Shown here: positions 1-8,707 of the stretch, piece after piece
How positions within the stretch are numbered: the stretch's first letter is position 1
Layout: each line of letters opens with the position of its first letter
NCBI RefSeq assembly: GCF_001905735.1
Contig: NZ_LISW01000003.1
Span: forward strand, 806,341-870,340
Direction of reading: 5' to 3'
DNA: 64,000 nt
Source: Streptomyces sp. CB01249
GTDB taxonomy: Bacteria > Actinomycetota > Actinomycetes > Streptomycetales > Streptomycetaceae
Made by a program: the position numbers and the translations under genes
Notes under the pieces: model-generated
Seen by the model: only the letters and a program-made list of their open reading frames with translations
Told to the model about the DNA's origin: nothing
The model's database searches: none

Positions 1-645
1 CATGGTGTGGCTGCGGGCCTGTCCGAGCGCGGCCATCAGGGCGCCGTCGCCGACGACCGGGAGCTTCTCGCCGTCCAGGTAGGCGGTCAGCTCGGGGCGC
101 ATCAGGTCGTCCTCGACGCCGAGGACCCGGCGGCCCTTGGAACGGATGACGCGGCGGCGGACCACCCGGCCGGGCTCCTTGGGCGTGGAGCGGTAGAACG
201 GGGCCGCGGCCGGGGCCCGCCAGTCGATGACGAGCGGCGCGTAGTCGGAGTCGAGGACCCCGATGCGGCCGATGTGCAGCGTCTCGGCGATGTCCGCGGT
301 GTCGTCCTCGCGCACGACGTCGTCGGCGGGCTCGACGGAGGTGTACGCGCCGTCCGGGCCGCGTTCGCCGTCCTTGCCGAGCAGGAGGTCGATCCTCCCG
401 AAGAGGAAGTCCTCGAACTCACTGTTCAGCCGGTTGAGGTGGATTCCGGCGCGGAACACCTGGGCGTCGCGCTCGGCGAGCGCCCCCGGCGTCCCGACCT
501 GGCCGCGTTTGACGGCGTCGTCCATGAGAAATTCCGCCTCGTGGATCTTCTCCTCGAGACGGTGGTACACCCGGTCGAGATGTTCCTGCTCGACACCGAT
601 TTCCCGGTCCCGCAACGAATCGACAGCGGCATCCTGCGCGGCCAC
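1..645 (-). CDS. HelD/HelR-type RNA polymerase recycling ATPase (N-terminal part)
   Basis: Only the first 215 codons lie in the window; the gene runs off the left edge, so the helicase motor motifs are not visible. The visible part has a charged N-terminal coiled coil (about residues 1-75) and then the conserved block typical of HelD proteins, including IDWRAP and PFYRSTP around residues 130-145. HelD proteins are UvrD/Rep-like ATPases that pull stalled RNA polymerase off DNA; the actinobacterial HelR branch can also displace rifampicin (family knowledge). The start is the GTG at 645, preceded by an AAGGGGG ribosome site. I looked for an inverted-repeat rifampicin-associated element upstream and saw none. 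HelR versus plain HelD cannot be decided from this fragment. Confidence 0.85.
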   Translation of the reverse strand, partial: MAAQDAAVDSLRDREIGVEQEHLDRVYHRLEEKIHEAEFLMDDAVKRGQVGTPGALAERDAQVFRAGIHLNRLNSEFEDFLFGRIDLLLGKDGERGPDGAYTSVEPADDVVREDDTADIAETLHIGRIGVLDSDYAPLVIDWRAPAAAPFYRSTPKEPGRVVRRRVIRSKGRRVLGVEDDLMRPELTAYLDGEKLPVVGDGALMAALGQARSHTM

Positions 646-738
646 CGAGGCCCCCTTCTGACGTGCACTGGGCAGCCGTCAACCCTATGCGACGGGGTCC
701 CTTCGCGCACCTGCCGGGGGGCCGTTCGAACCCCCTCG

Positions 739-744
739 TACGAT
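739..744 (+). promoter_or_regulatory. Putative -10 box of a leaderless promoter
   Basis: TACGAT lies 6 nt before the ATG at 751, so transcription would start at or next to the start codon. No ribosome site is present in that gap. The -35 region is G-rich and not recognisable. Confidence 0.4.
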
Positions 745-750
745 GAGCCG

Positions 751-1290
751 ATGAACGCCCATGCGCGCGACACCTGTCCGACGGCCGGTTCCCTGGTGCT
801 GCGCCCCTGGCGGCCTGGCGATCTGGGGGTGCTCCTCGAGGCGTACCGCGACCCCGCCGTGCAGGCCGGATCGCGGGCGCCGGTGGCGGACGAGGAGGCG
901 GCCGCGCACTGGCTGCGGGCCCAGGAGGAGGGCCGGGCGACCGGGCTGCGGCACAGCTTCGCGGTGGTGGACCCGGAGTTCGGGGCGGGCCCGGTGGGCA
1001 ATGTCGCCCTGTCGTTCCCGGAGCCCGGCGCACCCTCGGCGGAGGTGGGCTACTGGACGATCGCGCCCGCCCGGGGCCGGGGCATCGCCCCGCGCGCCCT
1101 CGAAGCGCTGTCCGGCTGGGCGTCCGCGACGTTCGCCGACGTCGGGCTCGTACGCCTCGAACTGCTGCATCAGGTGGACAACGCGGCCTCGTGCCGGGTC
1201 GCGGAGAAGGCCGGGTACGCGCTCACCGGGGTGCTGCCCCCGACCCCGCCGTGGCCGCACGAGGGCCACGTCCACACGCGCCGGGTCTAG
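751..1290 (+). CDS. GNAT family N-acetyltransferase (RimJ/RimL-like)
   Basis: A 179-residue protein of the RimJ/RimL type. It opens with the usual LVLRPWRPGD strand and has the acetyl-CoA loop ARGRGIAPRAL near residue 110 and the C-terminal N-A-A-S-C-R-V-A-E-K-A-G-Y motif near residue 150. Such enzymes move an acetyl group from acetyl-CoA to an amine (protein N-terminus, antibiotic or small molecule); the substrate cannot be told from sequence. The ATG at 751 is chosen because the homology begins a few residues later and a -10-like hexamer sits just upstream. It converges on the next GNAT gene, and the two stop codons share the palindrome CTAG at 1287-1290. Confidence 0.9.
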   Translation: MNAHARDTCPTAGSLVLRPWRPGDLGVLLEAYRDPAVQAGSRAPVADEEAAAHWLRAQEEGRATGLRHSFAVVDPEFGAGPVGNVALSFPEPGAPSAEVGYWTIAPARGRGIAPRALEALSGWASATFADVGLVRLELLHQVDNAASCRVAEKAGYALTGVLPPTPPWPHEGHVHTRRV

Positions 1291-1859
1291 CCCTCAGCCC
1301 CGGTCACCGGGCCGTCGTGCAGGAGGCGGTGGAAGAGGCGGTGGTCGCGCCACTCGCCGTCGATGTGCATGTAGCCCCGGGCCAGCCCGAACTCCTCGAA
1401 CCCGCACTTGGCGAGGACCCGCTGGGACGCGGTGTTGTCCAGCACGGTGCCCGCCTCGACCCGGTGCAGTCGCAGCTCGTCCCGCGCCAGCTCGCAGATC
1501 CTGCGCACGGCGGCCGTGGCCAGCCCGCGGCCCGCGAGGTCCACGTCCACCCAGTAGCCGAGGACGGCGCTGCGGAAGGCGCCGAGCACGAGGGCGTTGA
1601 GGTTGAACCCGCCGACCACCCGGTTCTCCGCGTCGCTCAGCACCCAGGGCATCACGCGCCCCGCCTCCCGCTCCGCGAGCAGCGCGGCCACCCGCCGGCT
1701 CTGGCCCTCCTCGGTGTAGAAGGACTCGGGGCGCAGGGGCTCCCAGGGCCGCATGTACGCACGGCTGCGGGTCAGCGCCTCGGCGCAGGACGCGGCGTCG
1801 GACGGCCTGACGGGGCGCAGCCGTATCCCCGCGTGGAGCGGATGGGCATCATCGATCAT
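1287..1859 (-). CDS. GNAT family N-acetyltransferase (RimJ-type)
   Basis: A 190-residue acetyltransferase resembling ribosomal-protein-alanine acetyltransferases. It shows the start IRLRPVRPSD, a YWVDVDLAGRGLAT acetyl-CoA binding turn near residues 105-118, and N-T-A-S-Q-R-V-L-A-K-C-G-F near residue 145. It is only loosely similar to the GNAT it converges on, so this does not look like a recent duplication. The start is the ATG at 1859. A TAGCGT hexamer 7 nt upstream suggests a leaderless transcript. The substrate is unknown. Confidence 0.9.
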   Translation of the reverse strand: MIDDAHPLHAGIRLRPVRPSDAASCAEALTRSRAYMRPWEPLRPESFYTEEGQSRRVAALLAEREAGRVMPWVLSDAENRVVGGFNLNALVLGAFRSAVLGYWVDVDLAGRGLATAAVRRICELARDELRLHRVEAGTVLDNTASQRVLAKCGFEEFGLARGYMHIDGEWRDHRLFHRLLHDGPVTGAEG

Positions 1860-1866
1860 GCCCGGA

Positions 1867-1872
1867 ACGCTA
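1867..1872 (-). promoter_or_regulatory. Putative -10 box of a leaderless promoter
   Basis: On the minus strand TAGCGT is followed by 7 nt and the ATG at 1859. No Shine-Dalgarno sequence lies between. The -35 is weak. Confidence 0.4.
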
Positions 1873-1897
1873 TCCGGCCCCGGCCCGCGAAGCGTCT

Positions 1898-3067
1898 TCA
1901 GGCCCCCGCGTACTTGGCGTCCGCCGCCGGGTCGAGCGCCAGCCGGTAGCCGCGCTTGACGACGGTCTGGATCAGCCGGGGCACCCCGAGCGCGGTGCGC
2001 AGCCGGGCCATGGCGGTCTCGACCGCGTGCTCGTCGCTGCCGCTGCCGGGCAGGGCGCGCAGCAGGTCGGCGCGGGAGACCACCCAGCCGGGGCGCCGGG
2101 ACAGGGCGTGCAGCAGGGCCATCCCGGCGGGCGGGACCGCGCGCAGCTCGTCGTCCACCAGGACGGCGTGGCCCCGGATCTCGACGCGGTGTCCGGCGAT
2201 GGGCAGCGTACGGGCGCGGGCGGGGAGTTCACGGCAGATCAGCTGGACGAGCGGGCCGAGCCGGAAGCGCTCCGGCTGGACGGTGTCGATCCCGCGCGCC
2301 TGCAACGGCAGGGCGGTGACCGGTCCGACGCAGGCGGGCACGATGTCGCCGCGCAGCGCCGTGACGACCTCGGTGAGCAGTCCGCGTTCCTCGGCGCGGC
2401 CGAGCAGCGAGGCCGCCGCCGGGGCGCTGGTGAAGGTGAGCGCGTCCAGGGCGCGGGCGGCGGTGAGGTCGAGGAGCCGGTCCAGGGGCGCGATGTCCTC
2501 CGGCGGCATCCAGCGGTAGACGGGGACGCCGACCACCTCGGCACCGGCCTCGCGCAGCGCCTCCACGAAGCCGGGGAGGGGTTCGCCGTGCAGCTGGAGC
2601 GCGACGCGGCGGCCCTGTACGCCCTCCTCCAGGAGCCGTTCCAGGACCTCGGCCATGGACTCGGAGGCCGGGGACCACTTCTCGGTCAGCCCGGCGGCGC
2701 GTACCGCGCCCTTCACCTTGGGGCCGCGCGCCAGGAGTTCGACCCCGCGCAGGGTCTCCAGGAGCCGGTCGCCGATGCCCCAGCCGTCGGCCGCCTCGAT
2801 CCAGCCGCGGAAGCCGATCGCGGTGGTGGCGACGACCACGTCGGGCTTCTCGGCGACCAGTTGCTCGGTCGCGGCGAGCAGTTCGCCGTCGTCGGCGAGC
2901 GGCACGATCCGCAGGGCCGGCGCGTGCACCACGGTGGCGCCCCGGCGCCGCAGCAGCGTGCCCAGCTCCTCCGCCCGGCGGGCGGCGGTGACCCCGACCG
3001 TGAAGCCCGCGAGGGGCCCGTACGGTGCGTCGTCCGGCTGTCGGCCGTCGTGTGGTCCGTCGTGCAT
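1898..3067 (-). CDS. Uroporphyrinogen-III synthase domain fused to a winged-helix DNA-binding domain
   Basis: A protein of about 389 residues with two parts. Residues 20-275 resemble uroporphyrinogen-III synthase (HemD), which closes the tetrapyrrole ring: it has a GFTVGVTAARRAEEL start, an ALTFTSAPAA motif and a VGPVTA segment. The last 100 residues are an OmpR-type winged helix with the recognisable E-T-A-M-A-R-L-R and VKRGYRL ends. This fusion is known in actinobacteria and is usually considered a regulator rather than the main HemD (family knowledge). It lies 70-130 bp downstream of the nitrate transporter on the same strand, so control of nitrate or nitrite functions is a reasonable inference. 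The start is uncertain: ATG 3067 is preferred, and a TTG at 3127 without a ribosome site is the alternative. Confidence 0.88.
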   Translation of the reverse strand: MHDGPHDGRQPDDAPYGPLAGFTVGVTAARRAEELGTLLRRRGATVVHAPALRIVPLADDGELLAATEQLVAEKPDVVVATTAIGFRGWIEAADGWGIGDRLLETLRGVELLARGPKVKGAVRAAGLTEKWSPASESMAEVLERLLEEGVQGRRVALQLHGEPLPGFVEALREAGAEVVGVPVYRWMPPEDIAPLDRLLDLTAARALDALTFTSAPAAASLLGRAEERGLLTEVVTALRGDIVPACVGPVTALPLQARGIDTVQPERFRLGPLVQLICRELPARARTLPIAGHRVEIRGHAVLVDDELRAVPPAGMALLHALSRRPGWVVSRADLLRALPGSGSDEHAVETAMARLRTALGVPRLIQTVVKRGYRLALDPAADAKYAGA

Positions 3068-3196
3068 GAGGTCTACCCGGCTCTCGTCCCGCTGCTGCTC
3101 GATGGTGCGGAGGACCGAGCCTGCCAATGCCGCGTGACAGGCCCGGTTCAGCTGTATTTCCCGCTCGTTACGTCGCCCGGCACCGCCCGTCCATCA

Positions 3197-4528
3197 TCAC
3201 ACCCCCGCATGGCCGAGCAGGGGCTTCGCCGGTACGGCCGCGGCGCGGCGAAGGTATACCGACCAGGTGAGCGCCGAGCACACCGCGTAGAAGGCGAGGA
3301 AGGACCAGAAGGCCGCCGTGCCCGCGCCGGAGGTCTGGAAGGACTGCCGGAAGGCGAGGTTGATGGCGAGCCCGCCGAGCGCGCCGACCGCGCCGATCAG
3401 CCCCATCGCGGCACCGGAGATCCGCCGCCCCCGGGCCGCCGCCTCCTCGCCGCGCAGCCCCTGGGCGATCGCCCGGGCGTGGAAGATGCCCGGGATCATC
3501 TTGTACGTCGACCCGTTGCCGAGCCCGGACAGCGCGAACAGGGCGGTGAAGCCGACGAGGAACACGGCCAGCGAGGCGATCCGGGAGGCGTATACGACCA
3601 CGCCGGTCGCGGCGGCCATGGCGGCGAAGTTGACGAGGGTGATGCGGGCCCCGCCGTACCGGTCGGCGAGCCGGCCGCCGACCGGCCGGATCAGCGAGCC
3701 GAGCAGCGGTCCGATGAAGGTGAGCGAGGCCGCCTGGAGCGGGGTCCGGCCGAACTGGGTCTGGAGGACGAGCCCGAAGGCGAAGCTGTAGCCGATGAAG
3801 GAGCCGAAGGTGCCGATGTAGAGGACCGCCATGATCCAGGTGTGCCGGTCGCGCACCGCCTCCTTCGCGGCCCCGGTGTCGTTGCGCACGGGCGCCAGGT
3901 TGTCCATGTAGCGCGCGGCGCATCCGGCGGCGAGCAGGATCAGCGGGATGTAGGCGGCGAGCACGATCCTGGGGTGCGTGGCCCCGGCCGTCCCGATGAC
4001 CAGGAGCCCGGCCAGCTGCACGACGGGCACGCCGATGTTGCCGCCGCCCGCGTTGAGCCCGAGCGCCCAGCCCTTCTTGCGCATCGGGAAGAAGGCGTTG
4101 ATGTTCGTCATGGACGAGGCGAAGTTGCCGCCGCCGATGCCGGTCAGCGCGGACACCGCGAGGAAGGTGCCGTACGAGGTGCCCGGCTCCATCACGACGA
4201 GGGCGGCGATCGTGGGCACGAGCAGGGTGAGCGCGCTGAACACCGTCCAGTTCCGGCCACCGAAGCGGGCGACCGCGAAGGTGTACGGCACCCGGACAAT
4301 GGCCCCGACCAGGGTCGCGGTGGAGATCAGGAAGAACTTGTCGGCCGGGTCGATCCCGTACTCGGGCCCCATGAAGAGCACCATCACCGACCACAGGGTC
4401 CAGATGGAGAAGCCGATGTGCTCGGAGAGGACGGAGAACCAGAGGTTGCGGCGGGCGACGCGCTCGCCGGTGTCCCGCCAGAAGGTCTCGTCCTCCGGGT
4501 CCCAGTGCTCGATCCAACGGCCTGCCAT
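3197..4528 (-). CDS. NarK-type nitrate/nitrite transporter (MFS)
   Basis: A 443-residue major facilitator protein with about 12 membrane helices. The nitrate/nitrite porter signature is visible: G-I-G-G-G-N-F-A-S-S-M-T-N-I-N near residue 130 and a second glycine-rich stretch, G-L-N-A-G-G-G-N-I-G, about 30 residues on. The RYGG and RPVGGRLADRYGG loops are typical of the family. It imports nitrate and/or exports nitrite across the membrane. The ATG at 4528 is preceded by GTGGAGG at good spacing. The downstream neighbour is the HemD/winged-helix fusion, a likely co-transcribed partner. No nitrate reductase gene is in the window. Confidence 0.93.
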   Translation of the reverse strand: MAGRWIEHWDPEDETFWRDTGERVARRNLWFSVLSEHIGFSIWTLWSVMVLFMGPEYGIDPADKFFLISTATLVGAIVRVPYTFAVARFGGRNWTVFSALTLLVPTIAALVVMEPGTSYGTFLAVSALTGIGGGNFASSMTNINAFFPMRKKGWALGLNAGGGNIGVPVVQLAGLLVIGTAGATHPRIVLAAYIPLILLAAGCAARYMDNLAPVRNDTGAAKEAVRDRHTWIMAVLYIGTFGSFIGYSFAFGLVLQTQFGRTPLQAASLTFIGPLLGSLIRPVGGRLADRYGGARITLVNFAAMAAATGVVVYASRIASLAVFLVGFTALFALSGLGNGSTYKMIPGIFHARAIAQGLRGEEAAARGRRISGAAMGLIGAVGALGGLAINLAFRQSFQTSGAGTAAFWSFLAFYAVCSALTWSVYLRRAAAVPAKPLLGHAGV

Positions 4529-4620
4529 CACGCGCCTCCACGGGTGGTCGGGGTGTCGTCCCGAACCTAGGAAGCGCGCGTTTCGGTGCCGTGCCGCGAG
4601 GTGACCTGTGGGCAACCTTG

Positions 4621-4652
4621 CTCTCACCGGGCCGGTGCCGGCCCGGTGAGAG
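4621..4652 (-). terminator. Hairpin terminator after the mat-type operon
   Basis: A nearly continuous inverted repeat (arms 4621-4635 and 4638-4652) starts 6 nt past the stop codon of the acyltransferase gene. There is no U-tract, as is usual in Streptomyces. Confidence 0.7.
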
Positions 4653-4657
4653 CGCGG

Positions 4658-5902
4658 TTACGTACGGGCGCGGGCGGCGCCGTTGGGCCAGAGCCTCGGG
4701 CGGCGCTTGGCCGCCAGGTCCTCGACCCAGCCGACGGCGAGGATCGCCAGCCCGATCAGCGGCCAGACGATGATCAGCGCCAACGCGTTGTTCGCGCGGT
4801 CGATGTACGTGCCGAGGTGGTCGCCGACCCAGGGCACGTCCCAGAGCAGGTCGATGATCGGGAAGGTGGCCATCAGCAGCATGTTGTGCCACAGATAGAT
4901 GGTCACCGCGCGGTTGTTGGCGAGGGTGACCAGGCTGTCCCACCCGGCCAGCCGGCCCGGCAGCTCCCGCCAGGAGGGGGCGTACTGGAGCAGGATCATG
5001 CAGAACCCGAGCGACCAGGTGGCCTGGGCGAGCGGGATCTCGTCCAGGTTCCAGCCCTCCTCGGTGAGGTGGTGGGCGCCCCACCACAGCGCGAAGGCCA
5101 TCAGCATCGCGGCCAGCGACACGGCGAGGTAGCGCGGGACGGCCTTCAGCAGCCCGTCGTGGTGCGCGAAGCCGAGGATCCAGCAGGAGCCGAAGACCGC
5201 GAAGTCCACCAGGCCCTCACCGGCCGAGCCCGGCACGGTGACCAGTCCGGTGCCGATGACGGCGGTGAGACCGATCGGGGCCAGCAGCGTCACCCAGGGC
5301 AGCTTCCGGAACGCCTTGAGCAGCAGCGGGGAGGCCAGCACGAACCACAGGTAGGCGCGGATGTACCAGAGCGGCCCGATGCCCTGCTCCGCCCAGGAGG
5401 TTTCCAGCCAGCCGCCCTCGGAGCCGTTCTCCCAGGGGAAGGGCGGGGTGCCGATCGGCAGGATGTAGCAGCCCAGCTTCAGGAACCACCAGATGCCCTC
5501 CTCGCGGACCGGCTTCCAGCCGAGCAGGAAGACCACGGGCACGACGACGGCGCAGAACGCCCACATCGGCGGCAGCAGCCTGCGGACGCGGCTCCGGATG
5601 ACGCTCCAGGCGGGCCGGGCCAACGACCGGGCCATCAGCGATCCGGCCAGGGCGAACATGACGCCCATGGACGGGAACACGACGGTCAGCCAGGCCCAGC
5701 CGAAGAGGTGGAAGACGACGACCCGGACGAGCGCGATCGCGCGCAGCAGGTCGAGATAGCGGTCCCGGCCGGCCTTGGCGGGCGCGGGGGCCGGTGCCTC
5801 GGCCGGGGCGGGCCCGGCGGCGGGCGAGGGCAGCACCACGCGGAGTGCCATGGTCTGTTCGTCCGGGTGCGGCATTCCGTACGACTGCTGTGGGTGCGTC
5901 AT
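4658..5902 (-). CDS. Acyltransferase family 3 membrane protein (third gene of the mat-type operon)
   Basis: A 414-residue membrane protein of the acyltransferase-3 (OafA/WecH/PgaD-unrelated) type. A proline/alanine-rich N-terminus (residues 20-45) precedes R-D-R-Y-L-D-L-L-R-A-I-A and then about ten membrane helices. VVFHLFGW carries the catalytic-type His of the family. Members acetylate or succinylate cell-surface polysaccharides, taking the acyl group from the cytoplasmic side. Its ATG overlaps the stop of the GT2/deacetylase gene (ATGA at 5899-5902), so translation is coupled and the two very probably work on the same polymer. O-acylation of the glucosamine polymer is my inference. Confidence 0.88.
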   Translation of the reverse strand: MTHPQQSYGMPHPDEQTMALRVVLPSPAAGPAPAEAPAPAPAKAGRDRYLDLLRAIALVRVVVFHLFGWAWLTVVFPSMGVMFALAGSLMARSLARPAWSVIRSRVRRLLPPMWAFCAVVVPVVFLLGWKPVREEGIWWFLKLGCYILPIGTPPFPWENGSEGGWLETSWAEQGIGPLWYIRAYLWFVLASPLLLKAFRKLPWVTLLAPIGLTAVIGTGLVTVPGSAGEGLVDFAVFGSCWILGFAHHDGLLKAVPRYLAVSLAAMLMAFALWWGAHHLTEEGWNLDEIPLAQATWSLGFCMILLQYAPSWRELPGRLAGWDSLVTLANNRAVTIYLWHNMLLMATFPIIDLLWDVPWVGDHLGTYIDRANNALALIIVWPLIGLAILAVGWVEDLAAKRRPRLWPNGAARART

Positions 5903-8097
5903 GCGACGGGCCTCCGGTCCTGGGTGCGCGCCCGCTGGGAGGGCATCGCGCCGGGCGCCTCCACGACCCCGGTGCGACGCAGCTTCTGCCAGCGCAGCCG
6001 GCCGCCGGTGAGAGCGGTGATCCAGGACTGGAGCAGCACCACGTACATGAGCTGCCGGTACAGGACCTGCTGGAGGGGCAGCGAGAGCAGATGGGTCATG
6101 CGCTCCCGGTCGAGCCGGAAGGCGTACGCGGCACACACCAGCTGCACCGCGAGGACGCCGAGCCACGCGCCGACGGTCTTCTCGGTGGGCCCGAACACGA
6201 GCCCGTACAGCAGGAAGACGTCGATGAGCGGGGCGAGCAGCGGGGCGACGACCATGAACAGCGAGACGAACGGCAGTCCGACGCGGCCGAAGCGGCCCGA
6301 GGGCCCGCGCTCGATGACCGCCCTGCGGTGCTTCCAGATCGCCTGCATGGTGCCGTACGACCAGCGGTAGCGCTGCGACCAGAGCTGCTGCACGGTCTCC
6401 GGCGCCTCGGTCCAGGCGCGGGCGTTCTCCGCGTAGACGACGCGCCAGCCGTCCCGGTGGAGGGCCATCGTGACGTCGGTGTCCTCGGCGAGGGTGTCCT
6501 CGCTGATGCCGCCGACCCGCTCCAGCGCCTGGCGCCGGAAGGCCCCGACCGCGCCGGGGATGGTGGGCATGCAGCGCAGCACGTCGTACATGCGGCGGTC
6601 GAGGTTGAAGCCCATCACGTACTCGATGTGCTGCCAGGCGCCGATCAGCGAGTCGCGGTTGCCGACCTTGGCGTTGCCGGCGACGGCCCCGACGCGCGGG
6701 TCCCCGAAGGGCTGCACCAGCTCGCGGACGGTGGTCGGCTCGAAGACCGTGTCGCCGTCCATCATCACGATGATGTCGTTGCGGGCGTGCGCGATGCCGT
6801 TGTTCAGGGCGGCGGGCTTGCCCGCGTTGCGCTGGCGCACCACCCGGACGTTGGGCAGCCGCATCCGCTGGACGATGTCCGCGGTGCCGTCCGTGGAGCC
6901 GTCGTCGATGACGATGACTTCGACCGGATAGTCACTTGCCAGGAGCGAGCGCACCGTGTTCGCGATGCACTTCTTCTCGTTGTACGCGGGCACCAGGACG
7001 GTCACCGTGCGGGTGACGGGTTCGCCCCAGCTGAAGCCGCGTCCGCGGACCCGGCGGGCGTGGACGAAGGACAGCACGAGCATCAGCCCGAAGCGGGCGA
7101 AGACCAGCACCCCGATCACCGCGAGCCCGGCCACCATCACATCGGTGATGTGCTCCGAGACGCCCACGGCCCAGACGAACGCCTTGCCCTTCCACAGGTC
7201 GAAACCGGTGACCGGGGAGTGCGCGCTGGGTGCGCCGAGCGCGTCGGTGAGGTTGTCGAACGTGTATCCCTGCTTCTGCATCTTCGGCAGGAACTTCCCC
7301 AGGGCGGTGACGGTCTGGGACCGGTTCCCCCCGGAGTCGTGCATGAGGATGACCGCGCCCTTGCCGTGCTTGGGCGTGGCCCGCTTGATGATCGCCCTGA
7401 CGCCCGGCCGCTTCCAGTCCTCGCTGTCCGTGTTGTTGACGACGGTGAGGTAGCCGCGGCTGCCGATGTACTGCGTGACCGGCCAGGACTTGTTGTCCAT
7501 GGCGTCGGCGAACGAGGAGTAGGGCGGCCGGAAGAGGGAGGTGCGGATGCCCGCCGCACCGGCCAGCACCAATTGGTTCTGGGACAGCTCCCAGTCGATG
7601 CGGCTGGTGGACTGGTAGGAGAGATCGGGGTGGTTGAAGGTGTGCAGCCCGACCTCGTGCCCCTCCCTGACCATGCGCTCGACCAGGTCCGGGTAGCGCG
7701 AGGCCATGGTGCCGGTGACGAAGAAGACGCCGTGGGCGTCGTACTTCTTCAGCTCGTCCAGCACCTTCGGCGTCCACTCCGGGTCCGGGCCGTCGTCGAA
7801 GGTCAGCACGATCCGGTGGTCCGGGATGCGCAGGGTCTTCGCGGGCTCGGTGGTGGACCGCGCGTCGATGACCGGCCCGCCCTCCAGCACCTGATCCGGC
7901 ACCCGGTCCGTCGCGACGGGGGGCCGGATGCGGTGGTCGGCCAGGATTTCGCTGTGCACGTAGCCACGCAGCATCAGCATGGCGAGCAGGGCAACGAGAA
8001 ACAGGAGCGGCAGCATGTAGCGCATGGGAAGTCTGCGCCGGCGGGTCTGCTTCTTCCTGTGGGAGTTGCGCCTGCCCCGGGGGGCAGGGGTGGTCAT
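5899..8097 (-). CDS. matB: Bifunctional polysaccharide deacetylase / GT2 glycan synthase (MatB-like)
   Basis: A 732-residue membrane enzyme. One N-terminal helix (about 28-46) is followed by an extracellular NodB polysaccharide deacetylase domain (95-290) with TFDDGPD at 99-105, metal-type His152 and His156, and RPPY at 190. A second helix region (308-346) leads to a cytoplasmic GT2 synthase domain (365-590) with DDGSTDG, DGD at 447-449, ED at 538-539 and the processive-synthase motif QRYRW at 575-579, then C-terminal helices. This is the layout of Streptomyces MatB, which with MatA makes a poly-N-acetylglucosamine-like polymer that glues hyphae into pellets. Making and partly deacetylating the polymer in one protein fits the domains. 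It starts directly after the TAG of the matA-like gene. Confidence 0.92.
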   Translation of the reverse strand: MTTPAPRGRRNSHRKKQTRRRRLPMRYMLPLLFLVALLAMLMLRGYVHSEILADHRIRPPVATDRVPDQVLEGGPVIDARSTTEPAKTLRIPDHRIVLTFDDGPDPEWTPKVLDELKKYDAHGVFFVTGTMASRYPDLVERMVREGHEVGLHTFNHPDLSYQSTSRIDWELSQNQLVLAGAAGIRTSLFRPPYSSFADAMDNKSWPVTQYIGSRGYLTVVNNTDSEDWKRPGVRAIIKRATPKHGKGAVILMHDSGGNRSQTVTALGKFLPKMQKQGYTFDNLTDALGAPSAHSPVTGFDLWKGKAFVWAVGVSEHITDVMVAGLAVIGVLVFARFGLMLVLSFVHARRVRGRGFSWGEPVTRTVTVLVPAYNEKKCIANTVRSLLASDYPVEVIVIDDGSTDGTADIVQRMRLPNVRVVRQRNAGKPAALNNGIAHARNDIIVMMDGDTVFEPTTVRELVQPFGDPRVGAVAGNAKVGNRDSLIGAWQHIEYVMGFNLDRRMYDVLRCMPTIPGAVGAFRRQALERVGGISEDTLAEDTDVTMALHRDGWRVVYAENARAWTEAPETVQQLWSQRYRWSYGTMQAIWKHRRAVIERGPSGRFGRVGLPFVSLFMVVAPLLAPLIDVFLLYGLVFGPTEKTVGAWLGVLAVQLVCAAYAFRLDRERMTHLLSLPLQQVLYRQLMYVVLLQSWITALTGGRLRWQKLRRTGVVEAPGAMPSQRARTQDRRPVA

Positions 8098-8514
8098 CTA
8101 GTCGGCGCCTTCTTGTCCTTGCGCGGGGTCCGGGGACCCGCCGGTGGGAAGTCCGGCGTCCGGGGCCGTCGATTCGTTCCCGGTGGTGTCCGTGACCTGC
8201 TGTTCCTGACCGGTCAGCGGGAGTCCGGGGGCGGTGGAGTTGCCGCCGAGCACGGCGACGACCAGGGTCGTCGCGTAACAGACGAAGACCGCGGCCAGGA
8301 CCCAGCCGAGGCGGCGCAGCGTCTTGCCGCGCCGGCCGCTCTCGTCCACGAAGACGGGGCCGTCGGAGTCGTCCGGAGCGGATGGTTCCGGTAGCAGCTC
8401 GGAGAGCTGCCGTCCGATTCCGTCCAGCTGGATGGTGACTTCGTTCGGCTCGTGTGTGTGCCCCGCATGGGCACCTTCACGCCAAGTTTCCACTGGTGTA
8501 CGCACTTCCCCCAC
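8098..8514 (-). CDS. matA: Small membrane protein of the aggregation locus (MatA-like)
   Basis: A 138-residue protein with a hydrophilic N-terminal half, a single membrane helix (about residues 69-91) and an acidic, Pro/Gly/Ser-rich outer tail. It carries no catalytic motif. It sits immediately before the MatB-like synthase with no gap (TAG then ATG), the same arrangement as matA in Streptomyces, and is probably an accessory or assembly subunit of the synthase. The start is the GTG at 8514; a second GTG at 8505 sits just after GGGGGAA and is possible. The symbol rests on position and topology, not on a recognisable fold. Confidence 0.75.
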   Translation of the reverse strand: MGEVRTPVETWREGAHAGHTHEPNEVTIQLDGIGRQLSELLPEPSAPDDSDGPVFVDESGRRGKTLRRLGWVLAAVFVCYATTLVVAVLGGNSTAPGLPLTGQEQQVTDTTGNESTAPDAGLPTGGSPDPAQGQEGAD

Positions 8515-8655
8515 TCAGGATCGGGTGCGCGCAACTGACCGGTTGTGTGCCGCCGGACGGGCCCCCACCCTGTCCACGCGCCCCCTACCACAGTGCACCC
8601 GGTCCATGAATGTAGCGCACGCCCGGCCTCCCGGCACACCCGGACGCAGAAACGA

Positions 8656-8691
8656 CGAGGACCCCGCTGCCGGGTGGCAGCGGGGTCCTCG
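8656..8691 (-). terminator. Strong hairpin terminator of tmRNA
   Basis: A perfect 16-bp stem (8656-8671 with 8676-8691) and a GGGT loop lie 17 nt beyond the tmRNA 3' end. It separates ssrA from the matA-like gene. Confidence 0.85.
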
Positions 8692-8707
8692 CCCACATGG
8701 GAATTTG

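Noticed and set aside
646..750. Rifampicin-associated element before the HelD-type gene
   Set aside because: I looked for an inverted repeat of that kind and found none, so the HelR-specific regulation is not supported.
2027..4570. 847-codon open frame on the plus strand
   Set aside because: It is the antisense shadow of the HemD-fusion and narK genes; its protein is low-complexity Arg/Gly/Pro/Glu-rich and matches nothing.
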